A stretch of DNA of 33,650 nt from Anaeroplasmataceae bacterium (lineage in GTDB: Bacteria > Bacillota_I > Bacilli_A > Acholeplasmatales > Anaeroplasmataceae): the NCBI GenBank assembly GCA_020025015.1, contig JAHHSV010000014.1, positions 1-33,650 of the forward strand. Direction: 5' to 3'. Both the position numbers and the translations under genes were made by a program. Under the pieces are notes generated by a model. That model searched no databases. It worked only from the letters and a program-made list of their open reading frames with translations, and was not told where the DNA came from. Positions 25,873 through 32,852 of the stretch are shown one piece after another. How positions within the stretch are numbered: position 1 is the stretch's first letter; each line of letters begins with the position of its first letter.

Positions 25873-26135
25873 AAAGAAAGAACAATAGTATTTTAAAGGA
25901 AATTGGTAATAAATTTATGATTTTACCTTTATCTGATCATAATATCGCTATCGATGTTATTCTTTATACTAATGAGGTTGGGGCTTTTATTTATAATAAT
26001 CTAGAAAATGAAATTACTAAGGAAGAATTATTAGCACGTATCCTAAATGAATATAGCGTTACTGAAGAGGTAGCTTTAGCTGATTTAGATGAGTTCTTAT
26101 TAAATATGCAAAAGAAGGGCCTAATAGATGCTTAA
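25869..26135 (+). CDS. PqqD-like peptide-binding protein (RRE)
   Basis: 88 residues from ATG 25869, 9 bases after AGGAGG (25854-25859); an in-frame ATG at 25860 abuts that site. The family pattern is clear: a beta N-terminus, then TNEVGAFIYNNLENEITKEE (34-53) and a closing helix with DLDEFLLNMQKKGLI (72-86). PqqD-like proteins are RiPP recognition elements that hold the leader of a precursor peptide for tailoring enzymes. It overlaps the kinase-like gene by 4 bases and the peptidase gene by 8. The likely ligand is the YxxPxL peptide encoded at 30110-30247 (inference). Confidence 0.88.
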   Translation: MKRKNNSILKEIGNKFMILPLSDHNIAIDVILYTNEVGAFIYNNLENEITKEELLARILNEYSVTEEVALADLDEFLLNMQKKGLIDA

Positions 26136-26550
26136 GGTAAAGGACATTTACCCTTTAATTATTGAAACAATTAATTCTGGCAAAACCTTTGAAATGCCTA
26201 TTCATGGTACTAGCATGCAGCCACTGCTTCATACTGGTGATTTAGTTACTCTTACCAAAATTACAGATATTAAGAAAAATGATATTGTATTTTATAGAAG
26301 AGCTGATGGAAGCTTTGTTTTGCATAGGGTTTATAGGGCTAATCCTGATGGTACGTATACAATGATTGGTGACCATCAAATTGTTTTAGAGAATGGTATA
26401 AAAAAGGAACAATGCTTTGCCAAGGCTCTTGCCTATAAAAAGCAAAATAAAAGTAAAAAAAGCTTCCTTAAGGGCTTTAGATATAGCCTTTATTTATTGT
26501 TGCTTAAATCATTTTTTATAAGGAGGGTTATGATTAAATGCCTACATTAA
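26128..26550 (+). CDS. S24/S26 signal-peptidase-like protease (SipW-type)
   Basis: 140 residues. Catalytic serine motif GTSMQP (27-32, Ser29), followed by VLHRV (64-68), where His66 replaces the Lys general base of ordinary bacterial type I signal peptidases, as in SipW and eukaryotic-type enzymes. A basic segment and a hydrophobic helix near 115-128 could anchor it at the C-terminal end; no N-terminal helix is seen, unlike standard signal peptidases. Such short S24/S26 proteins are often found beside PqqD and ABC genes in Firmicutes RiPP loci. Leader removal is the inferred role. It overlaps the ABC gene by 13 bases. Confidence 0.82.
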   Translation: MLKVKDIYPLIIETINSGKTFEMPIHGTSMQPLLHTGDLVTLTKITDIKKNDIVFYRRADGSFVLHRVYRANPDGTYTMIGDHQIVLENGIKKEQCFAKALAYKKQNKSKKSFLKGFRYSLYLLLLKSFFIRRVMIKCLH

Positions 26551-28115
26551 TTCCTAAAAATAAAAAATGGATACTTTTAGGTACCTTTAATTTATTATAT
26601 TCCTTAGCCTTAGTATCCTTAGCCTATATTTCTAAGCTTTTATTAGATTATGCGGCTGATGGTAATAAGGATAAGGTTATTTTTTCAGGCTTAATTTTTC
26701 TTGGGATAGTTGTTTTAGCTGTTCTATTTAAGGTTATAGAAAATATAATTTATGTTAGGGTATCCTTAAAAAGAGAGATTGAGCTTAAGCGTAATTTATT
26801 TGAAAATAAGCTAACTAAGGCATATTTAAAGGATAATACGCATTCAGCCCTATTAATGCAAACCTATACTAAGGATATTGATAATATCGTTACTGGTGAA
26901 ACTAGTACCTTGCCACGAATCTTTTTTGAGGCGGGTAGATTAGCCTTTGCGGTTATTTTAGTTGCCATAATTGAATGGCGCTTTTTAGTCATTTTAATTA
27001 TTGTTGGGCTAATTGGCTTATTGGCAGCTAGATTTTATTCTCTAAGAATGAAAAGCTATAATAAGAGGGTTTTAGACCAGGAGGGAAGGCTTAATTCCTT
27101 TGTGCAGGAATCAAGTGAAAATGTTAAGCTAATAAAATCCTATGGGGCTAAAAATAATTTCATGTCCTATTATAAAATGCGCGAAAATGATTATGCTAAT
27201 AATAAGAGGAGCATGTATAATTTTCAGGTTTGGGCAGGTAATATTTTAGTTTTAGGTAGTAATATTATTTATGCAATTTGTATTTTTTATGGTGGCTATA
27301 ATATTGCCTTAGGCTTAATGACCTATGGTACCTTGATTGCCATTATGCAGCTTATGAATCATATTCAAAGTCCAATTTTAGCAATTTCTGGTATTATTAA
27401 TAGCTTAACTCTATATAAGACCTCCTTTGAAAGATTAGAAGGAAAGATGTCTTTAGATATTAATAATGATTTAGAGATTAATGACTTTGATAGGATTAAA
27501 ATTGAAAATATTTCCTTTGGCTATTCTAATACCTTATTTTCTAATTTGAGCTTTGATATTGAAAAGAGTGATATTATTCAAATTAAGGGTGAATCGGGTA
27601 TTGGTAAAACCTCACTATTTATGCTTTTATTAGGCTTTTTAAAGCCTCAAGCTGGTAAAATCACTATTCTAAAGGATAACTTAGAATATCCATTATATGA
27701 GGCTAATGGCTTATTTAGCTATGTTAGCCAGGATAATATTTTATTTAGTGGTTCTATTAGGGATAATTTTAAGCTTTTAGTTGGCAGTGATGCTTTGATT
27801 AATGAGTCCTTAAGGTTTGCTAATATTTATGATGAAATAAATAGCCTACCTAATGGTATTGATACGATTTTAAATGAAAGAGGAAGTGGCCTATCAATTG
27901 GTCAGCTTCAAAGGGTTATGATTGCCATAGCCTATGCAAAGGATAGAAAAATATTTTTATTAGATGAGTTTACAAGTGCTTTAGATGAAAGGAATGCTGA
28001 GGTAATTATTAATAATCTTAAAAAGGAAAATAAAACCGTAATTTTTATTTCCCATAAAACTGAAAGCATAGTTCCAACTAAGGTAATTGATCTTACAAAT
28101 TATATAGAAATGTAG
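26538..28115 (+). CDS. ABC exporter, fused membrane and ATPase domains
   Basis: 525 residues, half-transporter that would work as a dimer. About six membrane helices in residues 10-300, then the ATPase: Walker A GESGIGKT (351-358), signature LSIGQ (452-456, Ile for the usual Gly), Walker B IFLLDE (472-477), and the switch His in ISHKTES. There is no N-terminal C39 peptidase domain, so leader cleavage would need a separate protease, and an S26 peptidase gene lies directly upstream with overlap. The family fits peptide export. Last gene of the operon; no clear terminator follows. Confidence 0.88.
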   Translation: MPTLIPKNKKWILLGTFNLLYSLALVSLAYISKLLLDYAADGNKDKVIFSGLIFLGIVVLAVLFKVIENIIYVRVSLKREIELKRNLFENKLTKAYLKDNTHSALLMQTYTKDIDNIVTGETSTLPRIFFEAGRLAFAVILVAIIEWRFLVILIIVGLIGLLAARFYSLRMKSYNKRVLDQEGRLNSFVQESSENVKLIKSYGAKNNFMSYYKMRENDYANNKRSMYNFQVWAGNILVLGSNIIYAICIFYGGYNIALGLMTYGTLIAIMQLMNHIQSPILAISGIINSLTLYKTSFERLEGKMSLDINNDLEINDFDRIKIENISFGYSNTLFSNLSFDIEKSDIIQIKGESGIGKTSLFMLLLGFLKPQAGKITILKDNLEYPLYEANGLFSYVSQDNILFSGSIRDNFKLLVGSDALINESLRFANIYDEINSLPNGIDTILNERGSGLSIGQLQRVMIAIAYAKDRKIFLLDEFTSALDERNAEVIINNLKKENKTVIFISHKTESIVPTKVIDLTNYIEM

Positions 28116-28146
28116 CAATTTTATACACATTTTGAGTTATTACACA

Positions 28147-28161
28147 TGTAAGCGATTTTCA
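28147..28161. promoter_or_regulatory. cre-like imperfect palindrome
   Basis: TGTAAGCGATTTTCA resembles a cre site with one extra base, 22 bases upstream of the -35 of the next operon. Weak call. Confidence 0.25.
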
Positions 28162-28183
28162 TGTTACCAAAGTAAAACTAAGA

Positions 28184-28212
28184 TTGACTAAAAGAACGGG
28201 ATAATATAAAAT
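28184..28212 (+). promoter_or_regulatory. Promoter of the InlB-repeat protein and peptide operon
   Basis: TTGACT (28184-28189), 17-base spacer, TAAAAT (28207-28212). This is one of the few promoters here with a good -35. The start is near 28219, leaving a leader of about 140 bases. Confidence 0.65.
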
Positions 28213-28218
28213 TAATAT

Positions 28219-28358
28219 ATTAAGGATAATGTATTAAGCTTTTTGCGGAGAGGAAGTTTAGTAGTAATTATTTATGAAAAAAGAATTTTATTTTCATATA
28301 AGTGGTAGTAAACGGATACCCCACGTAAAGCAAATACTTTATAGGAGAGGAAATAAAA
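28219..28358 (+). promoter_or_regulatory. Long structured 5' leader of unknown type
   Basis: The leader contains a hairpin TATGAAAA/TTTTCATA (28273-28280 with 28291-28298, 10-base loop), nested inside GTTTA/TAAAC (28256-28260 with 28309-28313). A GTGGTA/TACCCCAC pair follows, partly competing with it (28302-28324). It matches no riboswitch class I can recall. The rest of the 243-base gap from 28116 holds the promoter and the cre-like element; no gene is supported there. Confidence 0.4.
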
Positions 28359-30095
28359 ATGAGAAAAATTTTATCTTTTATTTTGACCCTAGTAGCCTGT
28401 TTAGGCCTAGGAGGATTAGTTTACAGTAATACTGTAAATGCGGCAGCTGGTGATACCTACCATTTAGTAAAGGATGCTAATGAGTTAGTAGAAGGCGATG
28501 TTATTCAAATTGTTAATATAGCAAGCAAAACTGCATTAGGAGAGCAACAAAATGGTAACAATCGTGCAAAGCAAGAACTCGGAGATAAGCTTGTGAATGA
28601 TACCTTACCGTATGTTGCAGGTGCCCAAGACATTGTCCTAGAAAGAGGAACTAAACCAAATACTTTTGCTTTTAAAGTGACAAGCTCTTCTGCTACAGGA
28701 TATTTACTAGCAGGAAGCAGTAAAAAGAATTATTTGCATACAAATCCAACACTTGATGATAATGCTAGTTGGTTAATAACAATTAAAGATGGTATTACAG
28801 AGATTAAAGCTCAAGGAAATAATACTAGAAATAATTTGAAATATAATACAGTTAGTAAAATATTTAGTTGCTATTCTTCTGGACAAGGAAATGTAGATAT
28901 ATTTAAAAAAGATGTTCAAGGATTAGTTACTACTTTTGATTTAAATTATGAGGGTAGCGTACCAGTTAAAATGTCTACACCTAGTGGACAAAAAGTAAGA
29001 TTCCCTCAAAATCCTACACGAGAAGGCTACAAATTTATTGGTTGGTTTACAGAAGCAGCTGCTGGTACTCAAGTTGCTGAAGATAATTTTCTTGCTCAAG
29101 AAGTTACACTTTATGCACATTGGGAAGCATTACCAAAGGCAGTTGTTACACTTCATTTAAATAATGGTCAATCAAATGTAACTTTAAATGATGGCTATGT
29201 TGGCGCTTTATTAAAAGAACCAAAAGAAACACCTTTAAAGGATGGTTATGAATTTGTAGGTTGGTATAAAGATGTAGAATTAACAACTCCTTGGAATTTT
29301 GAAACAGATGTAATAGTTTCAGAAGCATTAGATTTATATGCAAAGTATGTTGAAATTCAAACTATTACATGCGCTGAAGCTAACAAATTGCTTAATACTA
29401 ATGCAAAAAAAGTAGTTATAATCGCAAGATATGTTAAGGATGCAAATTCAAAATTTACAATGAGTGATACAACAGGAACTGTTGAAATATATCATAAGTC
29501 ATCACAGCAAGTTCAAGAAGAAGTTGAAAAAATTAATACAGTTGGAGCAACTTATTTAATTCATGCAGAAACAAATTCAAGTTATAAGAATTTAACTAAT
29601 GTAACTAAGGTTCAACTTATTGCTAATCCATTAGAAAACGTACAAACTAAAGCAAGCTTAAGAGTTTCTTATGAAAATAATCAAGCTACAACAGTTGACT
29701 TAAGAATTGGTGGTATTATTCCTGCTGAATGCTATAATGAAGCTTATGAGTATGGTGTTCTAGTTTTAGCTAATAACGAAGCTTTTGATATTACAAAGTT
29801 TAATGAATATAAGCAAGCAGGTAAAGCAGTAGCTTTCACTAAGGAAGAGATTGCTGCAGTAGAAGGTGGACATCAATTAGGTTTAGTTTTAACTGGTATT
29901 CCACAAGCAAGCTATAATTTTGGCGTAAATGGTTATATTTATGTTGTAAAAGATAGTATGGTGTATTTAGCAAAGGCTAAAGAAAATGCATCTGTAGTTT
30001 CAGTAGCTGGTGAAACAATTACTGTTCTAGAAGCAGAAGTTGCTACTAAGCCTGAGTTACAACAAATTATTGATATATTAAAAACTATTAAGTGA
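28359..30095 (+). CDS. Secreted InlB-repeat protein with OB-like and C-terminal shared domain
   Basis: 578 residues. Signal peptide with cleavage near NAA/AGD (28-31). N-terminal beta domain (about 32-185); two InlB-type (Listeria-Bacteroides) repeats at 191-256 and 261-331, each with the GWF/GWY...LYA mark; an OB-like domain (about 335-428) with FTMSDTTGTVEIY; and a C-terminal domain at 431-578 shared with the endonuclease and the 30326 protein. No LPXTG, lipobox or SLH anchor. Strong ribosome site (TAGGAGAGG). Glu is nearly always GAA and Lys often AAA, unlike neighbours, which use more GAG and AAG. It is followed 14 bases later by the small peptide gene. Confidence 0.82.
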   Translation: MRKILSFILTLVACLGLGGLVYSNTVNAAAGDTYHLVKDANELVEGDVIQIVNIASKTALGEQQNGNNRAKQELGDKLVNDTLPYVAGAQDIVLERGTKPNTFAFKVTSSSATGYLLAGSSKKNYLHTNPTLDDNASWLITIKDGITEIKAQGNNTRNNLKYNTVSKIFSCYSSGQGNVDIFKKDVQGLVTTFDLNYEGSVPVKMSTPSGQKVRFPQNPTREGYKFIGWFTEAAAGTQVAEDNFLAQEVTLYAHWEALPKAVVTLHLNNGQSNVTLNDGYVGALLKEPKETPLKDGYEFVGWYKDVELTTPWNFETDVIVSEALDLYAKYVEIQTITCAEANKLLNTNAKKVVIIARYVKDANSKFTMSDTTGTVEIYHKSSQQVQEEVEKINTVGATYLIHAETNSSYKNLTNVTKVQLIANPLENVQTKASLRVSYENNQATTVDLRIGGIIPAECYNEAYEYGVLVLANNEAFDITKFNEYKQAGKAVAFTKEEIAAVEGGHQLGLVLTGIPQASYNFGVNGYIYVVKDSMVYLAKAKENASVVSVAGETITVLEAEVATKPELQQIIDILKTIK

Positions 30096-30109
30096 GAGGA
30101 ATATATAAA

Positions 30110-30247
30110 ATGAAAGAATATACAAAACCAATTTTAAATGAAGAAAAAGTAGAAATCGAAGATATTATTGCTCAGTCTGGAGCTGGAACAGGTTCATTTG
30201 GTGGCGGTGCTGCTGGCGATAAAGATGGTCAATGGCCATTTAACTAA
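30110..30247 (+). CDS. Candidate RiPP precursor peptide, glycine-rich, YxxPxL leader
   Basis: 45 residues, too short for most gene finders. The N-terminus MKEYTKPIL has Y4-x-x-P7-x-L9, the leader motif recognised by PqqD-like elements in lasso systems. An acidic helix-like stretch EEKVEIEDII (11-20) follows, then AQSG, and a Gly/Ala/Ser-rich core SGAGTGSFGGGAAG (23-36) ending in DKDGQWPFN. No Cys, so not a sactipeptide, and no ring geometry typical of lasso peptides. The AGAGGA ribosome site (30095-30100) is 9 bases from the ATG; a strong terminator follows. The PqqD, HprK-like, S26 and ABC genes lie just upstream. Alternative: a conserved small peptide with no modification. Confidence 0.75.
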   Translation: MKEYTKPILNEEKVEIEDIIAQSGAGTGSFGGGAAGDKDGQWPFN

Positions 30248-30266
30248 TCTTTAATTGGATAATTAG

Positions 30267-30300
30267 AGGAATATGGGGCTTTTCCTCATATTCCTTTTTT
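30267..30300 (+). terminator. Strong terminator after the peptide gene
   Basis: AGGAATATGGGG (30267-30278) pairs with CCTCATATTCCT (30284-30295) over 12 bp with one G-U, 5-base loop, then six T. Confidence 0.92.
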
Positions 30301-30325
30301 AAAGAATGAGAAAAGAGTTGAGACT

Positions 30326-31759
30326 ATGAAGAAAATAGTTACATTTATAATTACAATAGCTTTAGTATTAGCCTTTGGTAGCTTTGAAGGGGTTAAGGCC
30401 GTTAGTGATACAATTGTTGATAAATTAACATCTGAATCTTTATGCTTAGGAAGTACCTATGCTGATTATCATTCTAAGCAGCATGATAGTGGTGCTATTT
30501 ATCATTCCTATGCTACTACACCTAAAAATGGAAATATTCAAATTAATGACAAGCATAACGCAGGTATAGTTGTTGAATATGCTCCAACAAACTATATTCC
30601 TACAGCAATCAAGCTAGTTTGGGATTCAGCTACCTCTCCTAATGTTAGTCTTTCAGTTTATGGTAAAAATGAAAGATATTTGAGTGTTGCTGAGCTTCAT
30701 GATGCGAAAAAGCAGGGTGAAAATTTAGGCTATACAACAAAAGCTGATTCTAGTGCTGTTTTAGATCTTCAAAGCAATTACAAGTATATTGGAATTCGTT
30801 CTGATAATAGAGTTATCTATTTAAAATATATTGAAATCACTTGGACTAGGGTTGGAAATGATAACACGGCTAGTGTTACATTTAATCTTAATAATGGTAA
30901 TCCAAGCCAGGTTATTACTAATAAAGTAAATGATAAATTAATTTATGTACCAACATTAAATAAGCCATTTAATAAGTTTGCTGGTTGGTTTAAGGATAGT
31001 AATTTAACTGAGGCCTTTGACTTAGCTAATGAGGTAATTACTAGTGATTTAACCTTATATGCTAAGTGGGATGCTTTAGCAATTACTAGGATTAGTGATT
31101 TAGCTAGCTTAAATAATAATACTGAGGTCGTAATAGAAGGTGTATTTTCTACCTTAGATGTTGCTAAATATTATTTAGAGGATGAAACTGGTTTAATTGA
31201 AATTCATGAAAAAGCTTTAACTAGAGATTGTGTTAATGGTAAATTTTATCAGGTTCATGGTCGTTATAATTCAATAGAAAAGACTTTAAGTAATGTTGTT
31301 GCGATAAAGGAGGTAGCGGCTAAAAATCCAATAGAGGATGTTACTCCTTTAGCTAGCCTAAGGATTAATTATGAGGGTAAATCAGCAACTAGCATTGATT
31401 TACGCTTAGGGGCCTTAGTTAAGCCTTTTAAGCCTAGTAGAAAGCTTACCTATGGAATTATCTTAGTTCAAAATAATGAGACTATTGATACTAGTAAATT
31501 AGATGAATATGAAAGTAGATTTACTGGTAATTTAGATATTTCTAATACTAATGAGGGAGCTATGGTTGTTTTAGATATATTAAATTTCCCAAAGGATAAA
31601 TATAATGACCTATATGATATTTATCTTTATGCTAAGGATGAAGCTAATAATGTTTATTTATCTAATAGGAAGACAATATCTATAATGAATATTCTTGAGC
31701 TTTACAAGAATGATCCAAGCCTAAGTGAATATTTAGATATTTTTAATTCAATAAAGTAG
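30326..31759 (+). CDS. Secreted beta-rich protein with InlB repeat and shared C-terminal domain
   Basis: 477 residues. Signal peptide with VKA cleavage near 25. N-terminal beta domain (about 27-180) ending YLKYIEITW, like carbohydrate- or surface-binding jelly rolls; one InlB-type repeat (183-249) with AGWFKD and LYAKW; an OB-like domain (about 251-340) with YLEDETGLIEIHE, homologous by eye to that of the 28359 protein; and the shared C-terminal domain (342-477). No wall-anchoring motif. It lies directly after the peptide's terminator with no promoter I can see in the 25 bases between, so expression may depend on read-through. Adhesion or substrate binding is inferred; no catalytic motif is visible. 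Confidence 0.75.
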   Translation: MKKIVTFIITIALVLAFGSFEGVKAVSDTIVDKLTSESLCLGSTYADYHSKQHDSGAIYHSYATTPKNGNIQINDKHNAGIVVEYAPTNYIPTAIKLVWDSATSPNVSLSVYGKNERYLSVAELHDAKKQGENLGYTTKADSSAVLDLQSNYKYIGIRSDNRVIYLKYIEITWTRVGNDNTASVTFNLNNGNPSQVITNKVNDKLIYVPTLNKPFNKFAGWFKDSNLTEAFDLANEVITSDLTLYAKWDALAITRISDLASLNNNTEVVIEGVFSTLDVAKYYLEDETGLIEIHEKALTRDCVNGKFYQVHGRYNSIEKTLSNVVAIKEVAAKNPIEDVTPLASLRINYEGKSATSIDLRLGALVKPFKPSRKLTYGIILVQNNETIDTSKLDEYESRFTGNLDISNTNEGAMVVLDILNFPKDKYNDLYDIYLYAKDEANNVYLSNRKTISIMNILELYKNDPSLSEYLDIFNSIK

Positions 31760-31762
31760 CAA

Positions 31763-31795
31763 AAAAGGAAGGCATCGGGTCTTCCTTTTATTTTT
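31763..31795. terminator. Bidirectional terminator between the secreted protein and kinase genes
   Basis: AAAAGGAAG (31763-31771) pairs with CTTCCTTTT (31781-31789), with a T-run on the + side and an A/T-rich flank on the other; the genes converge here. Confidence 0.8.
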
Positions 31796-32852
31796 GAAAA
31801 ATTATATAAAATTTTACGCCGTTATTAACGTTTGTAATTCCATAATCTAAATTATGCTTTTCTAGGGTTTCCTTAACGAGGAATAAGCCTAAGCCATTGC
31901 CGTGATCTTCCTTACGTTCACGTGATTTATCAGAACGATAGAAGGGCTCAAAGAGCTTATTTGCATCCTCCTTTTGAATTTCAATGCCATAATTTATAAT
32001 TTCTAGGGCATTGTAATTAGGGGTATCTAGAAGATTGATAGTTATCCTACTTTTGCTAGGAGAATAGGTTATGGCGTTTATTAAAATATTGGTTAAGGCT
32101 TGCTTAAACTCAACCCTACTAACATTAATAGTTAAATCTAAATTGCTTAGAATTTCTACCCTTTGCTTATATTTTAGAATAAGCCCATTTAATTCATCAA
32201 GGGTCTTTTTAATAAGCTCCTTTAAATTTAGGCTTTCTAAAGGAAGCTCGGCAAGGTTAGTACTAGTTTTATAAACCTTAATAACCTCCTTTAGCATTTC
32301 ATTAGTTTTATTAGCCTCATTAATGATGTTTTTTAGTTCTACTTTAATTTCATCCTCAGGAATAATATCATCTAGAATAGCACTAGCCGTTGTTTCAATT
32401 ATAGCAAGAGGTGTTTTAATTTCATGGCTAATTGCCGCAACTAGCTGTTTACGCTTTTCCATATCCATCTTATAGTGGTTAAAGTAGGTTTCGTTTTCGT
32501 ATATTTTTTCTTTTAGCTTTGTGGTTATATCCTGATAATTTTTAGCTAAATTATCTAATTCTAGCTTTAAATCCTTGCTTTCCTTAGTTATATTGCTTGA
32601 AATATAGAAGCCAAATTCGTTGTTGTTATAGTGACTAATTTTTTTGGCTGCATCCTGAATTGGAAGGGCTAATAAACTGTTAGCTATATAATAGTTTAAG
32701 GCAATTATGACTAGAAAAAGTATAGTCGCAACGAGGTATAGGTAAGGATTATTTCTTAGGAGGATTACTGGTATTAAAAAAAATATTAGGGATAAAATAA
32801 AAATAATTATTTCTAGGGTATAGATAGATATTTTTTTATTCTTCATTTTCAT
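31788..32852 (-). CDS. Sensor histidine kinase with minimal extracellular loop
   Basis: 354 residues. Two membrane helices (about 11-32 and 38-57) separated by only about five residues, so there is essentially no extracellular sensor. Then a linker and coiled coil (about 60-135), H-box AAISHEIKTPLA with His144, N-box ILINAITYSPS, and G-box HGNGLGLFLVKETL. This is the intramembrane-sensing layout seen in kinases that watch transporters or membrane damage (BceS, LiaS), though the family cannot be fixed. It overlaps the end of the response regulator gene by 17 bases; a second ATG at 32846 is an alternative start. Confidence 0.88.
   Translation of the reverse strand: MKMKNKKISIYTLEIIIFILSLIFFLIPVILLRNNPYLYLVATILFLVIIALNYYIANSLLALPIQDAAKKISHYNNNEFGFYISSNITKESKDLKLELDNLAKNYQDITTKLKEKIYENETYFNHYKMDMEKRKQLVAAISHEIKTPLAIIETTASAILDDIIPEDEIKVELKNIINEANKTNEMLKEVIKVYKTSTNLAELPLESLNLKELIKKTLDELNGLILKYKQRVEILSNLDLTINVSRVEFKQALTNILINAITYSPSKSRITINLLDTPNYNALEIINYGIEIQKEDANKLFEPFYRSDKSRERKEDHGNGLGLFLVKETLEKHNLDYGITNVNNGVKFYIIFQK

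Noticed and set aside
28300..28345. c-di-GMP-I riboswitch
   Set aside because: CACGTAAAGCAAAT slightly resembles part of the aptamer, but the order of the conserved elements and stems does not fit.
28274..28427. Small ORF starting MKKEFYFH in the leader, overlapping the secreted protein start
   Set aside because: No ribosome site at a proper distance (AGAGGAAG is about 20 bases upstream), its start lies in a hairpin arm, and it overlaps the well-supported start at 28359 in another frame.
21312..30247. Lasso peptide gene cluster
   Set aside because: YxxPxL leader, PqqD-like and HprK-like genes fit, but there is no asparagine-synthetase-like cyclase or transglutaminase-type protease, and the peptide core has no Asp or Glu at position 7-9 after a plausible Gly or Ala start.
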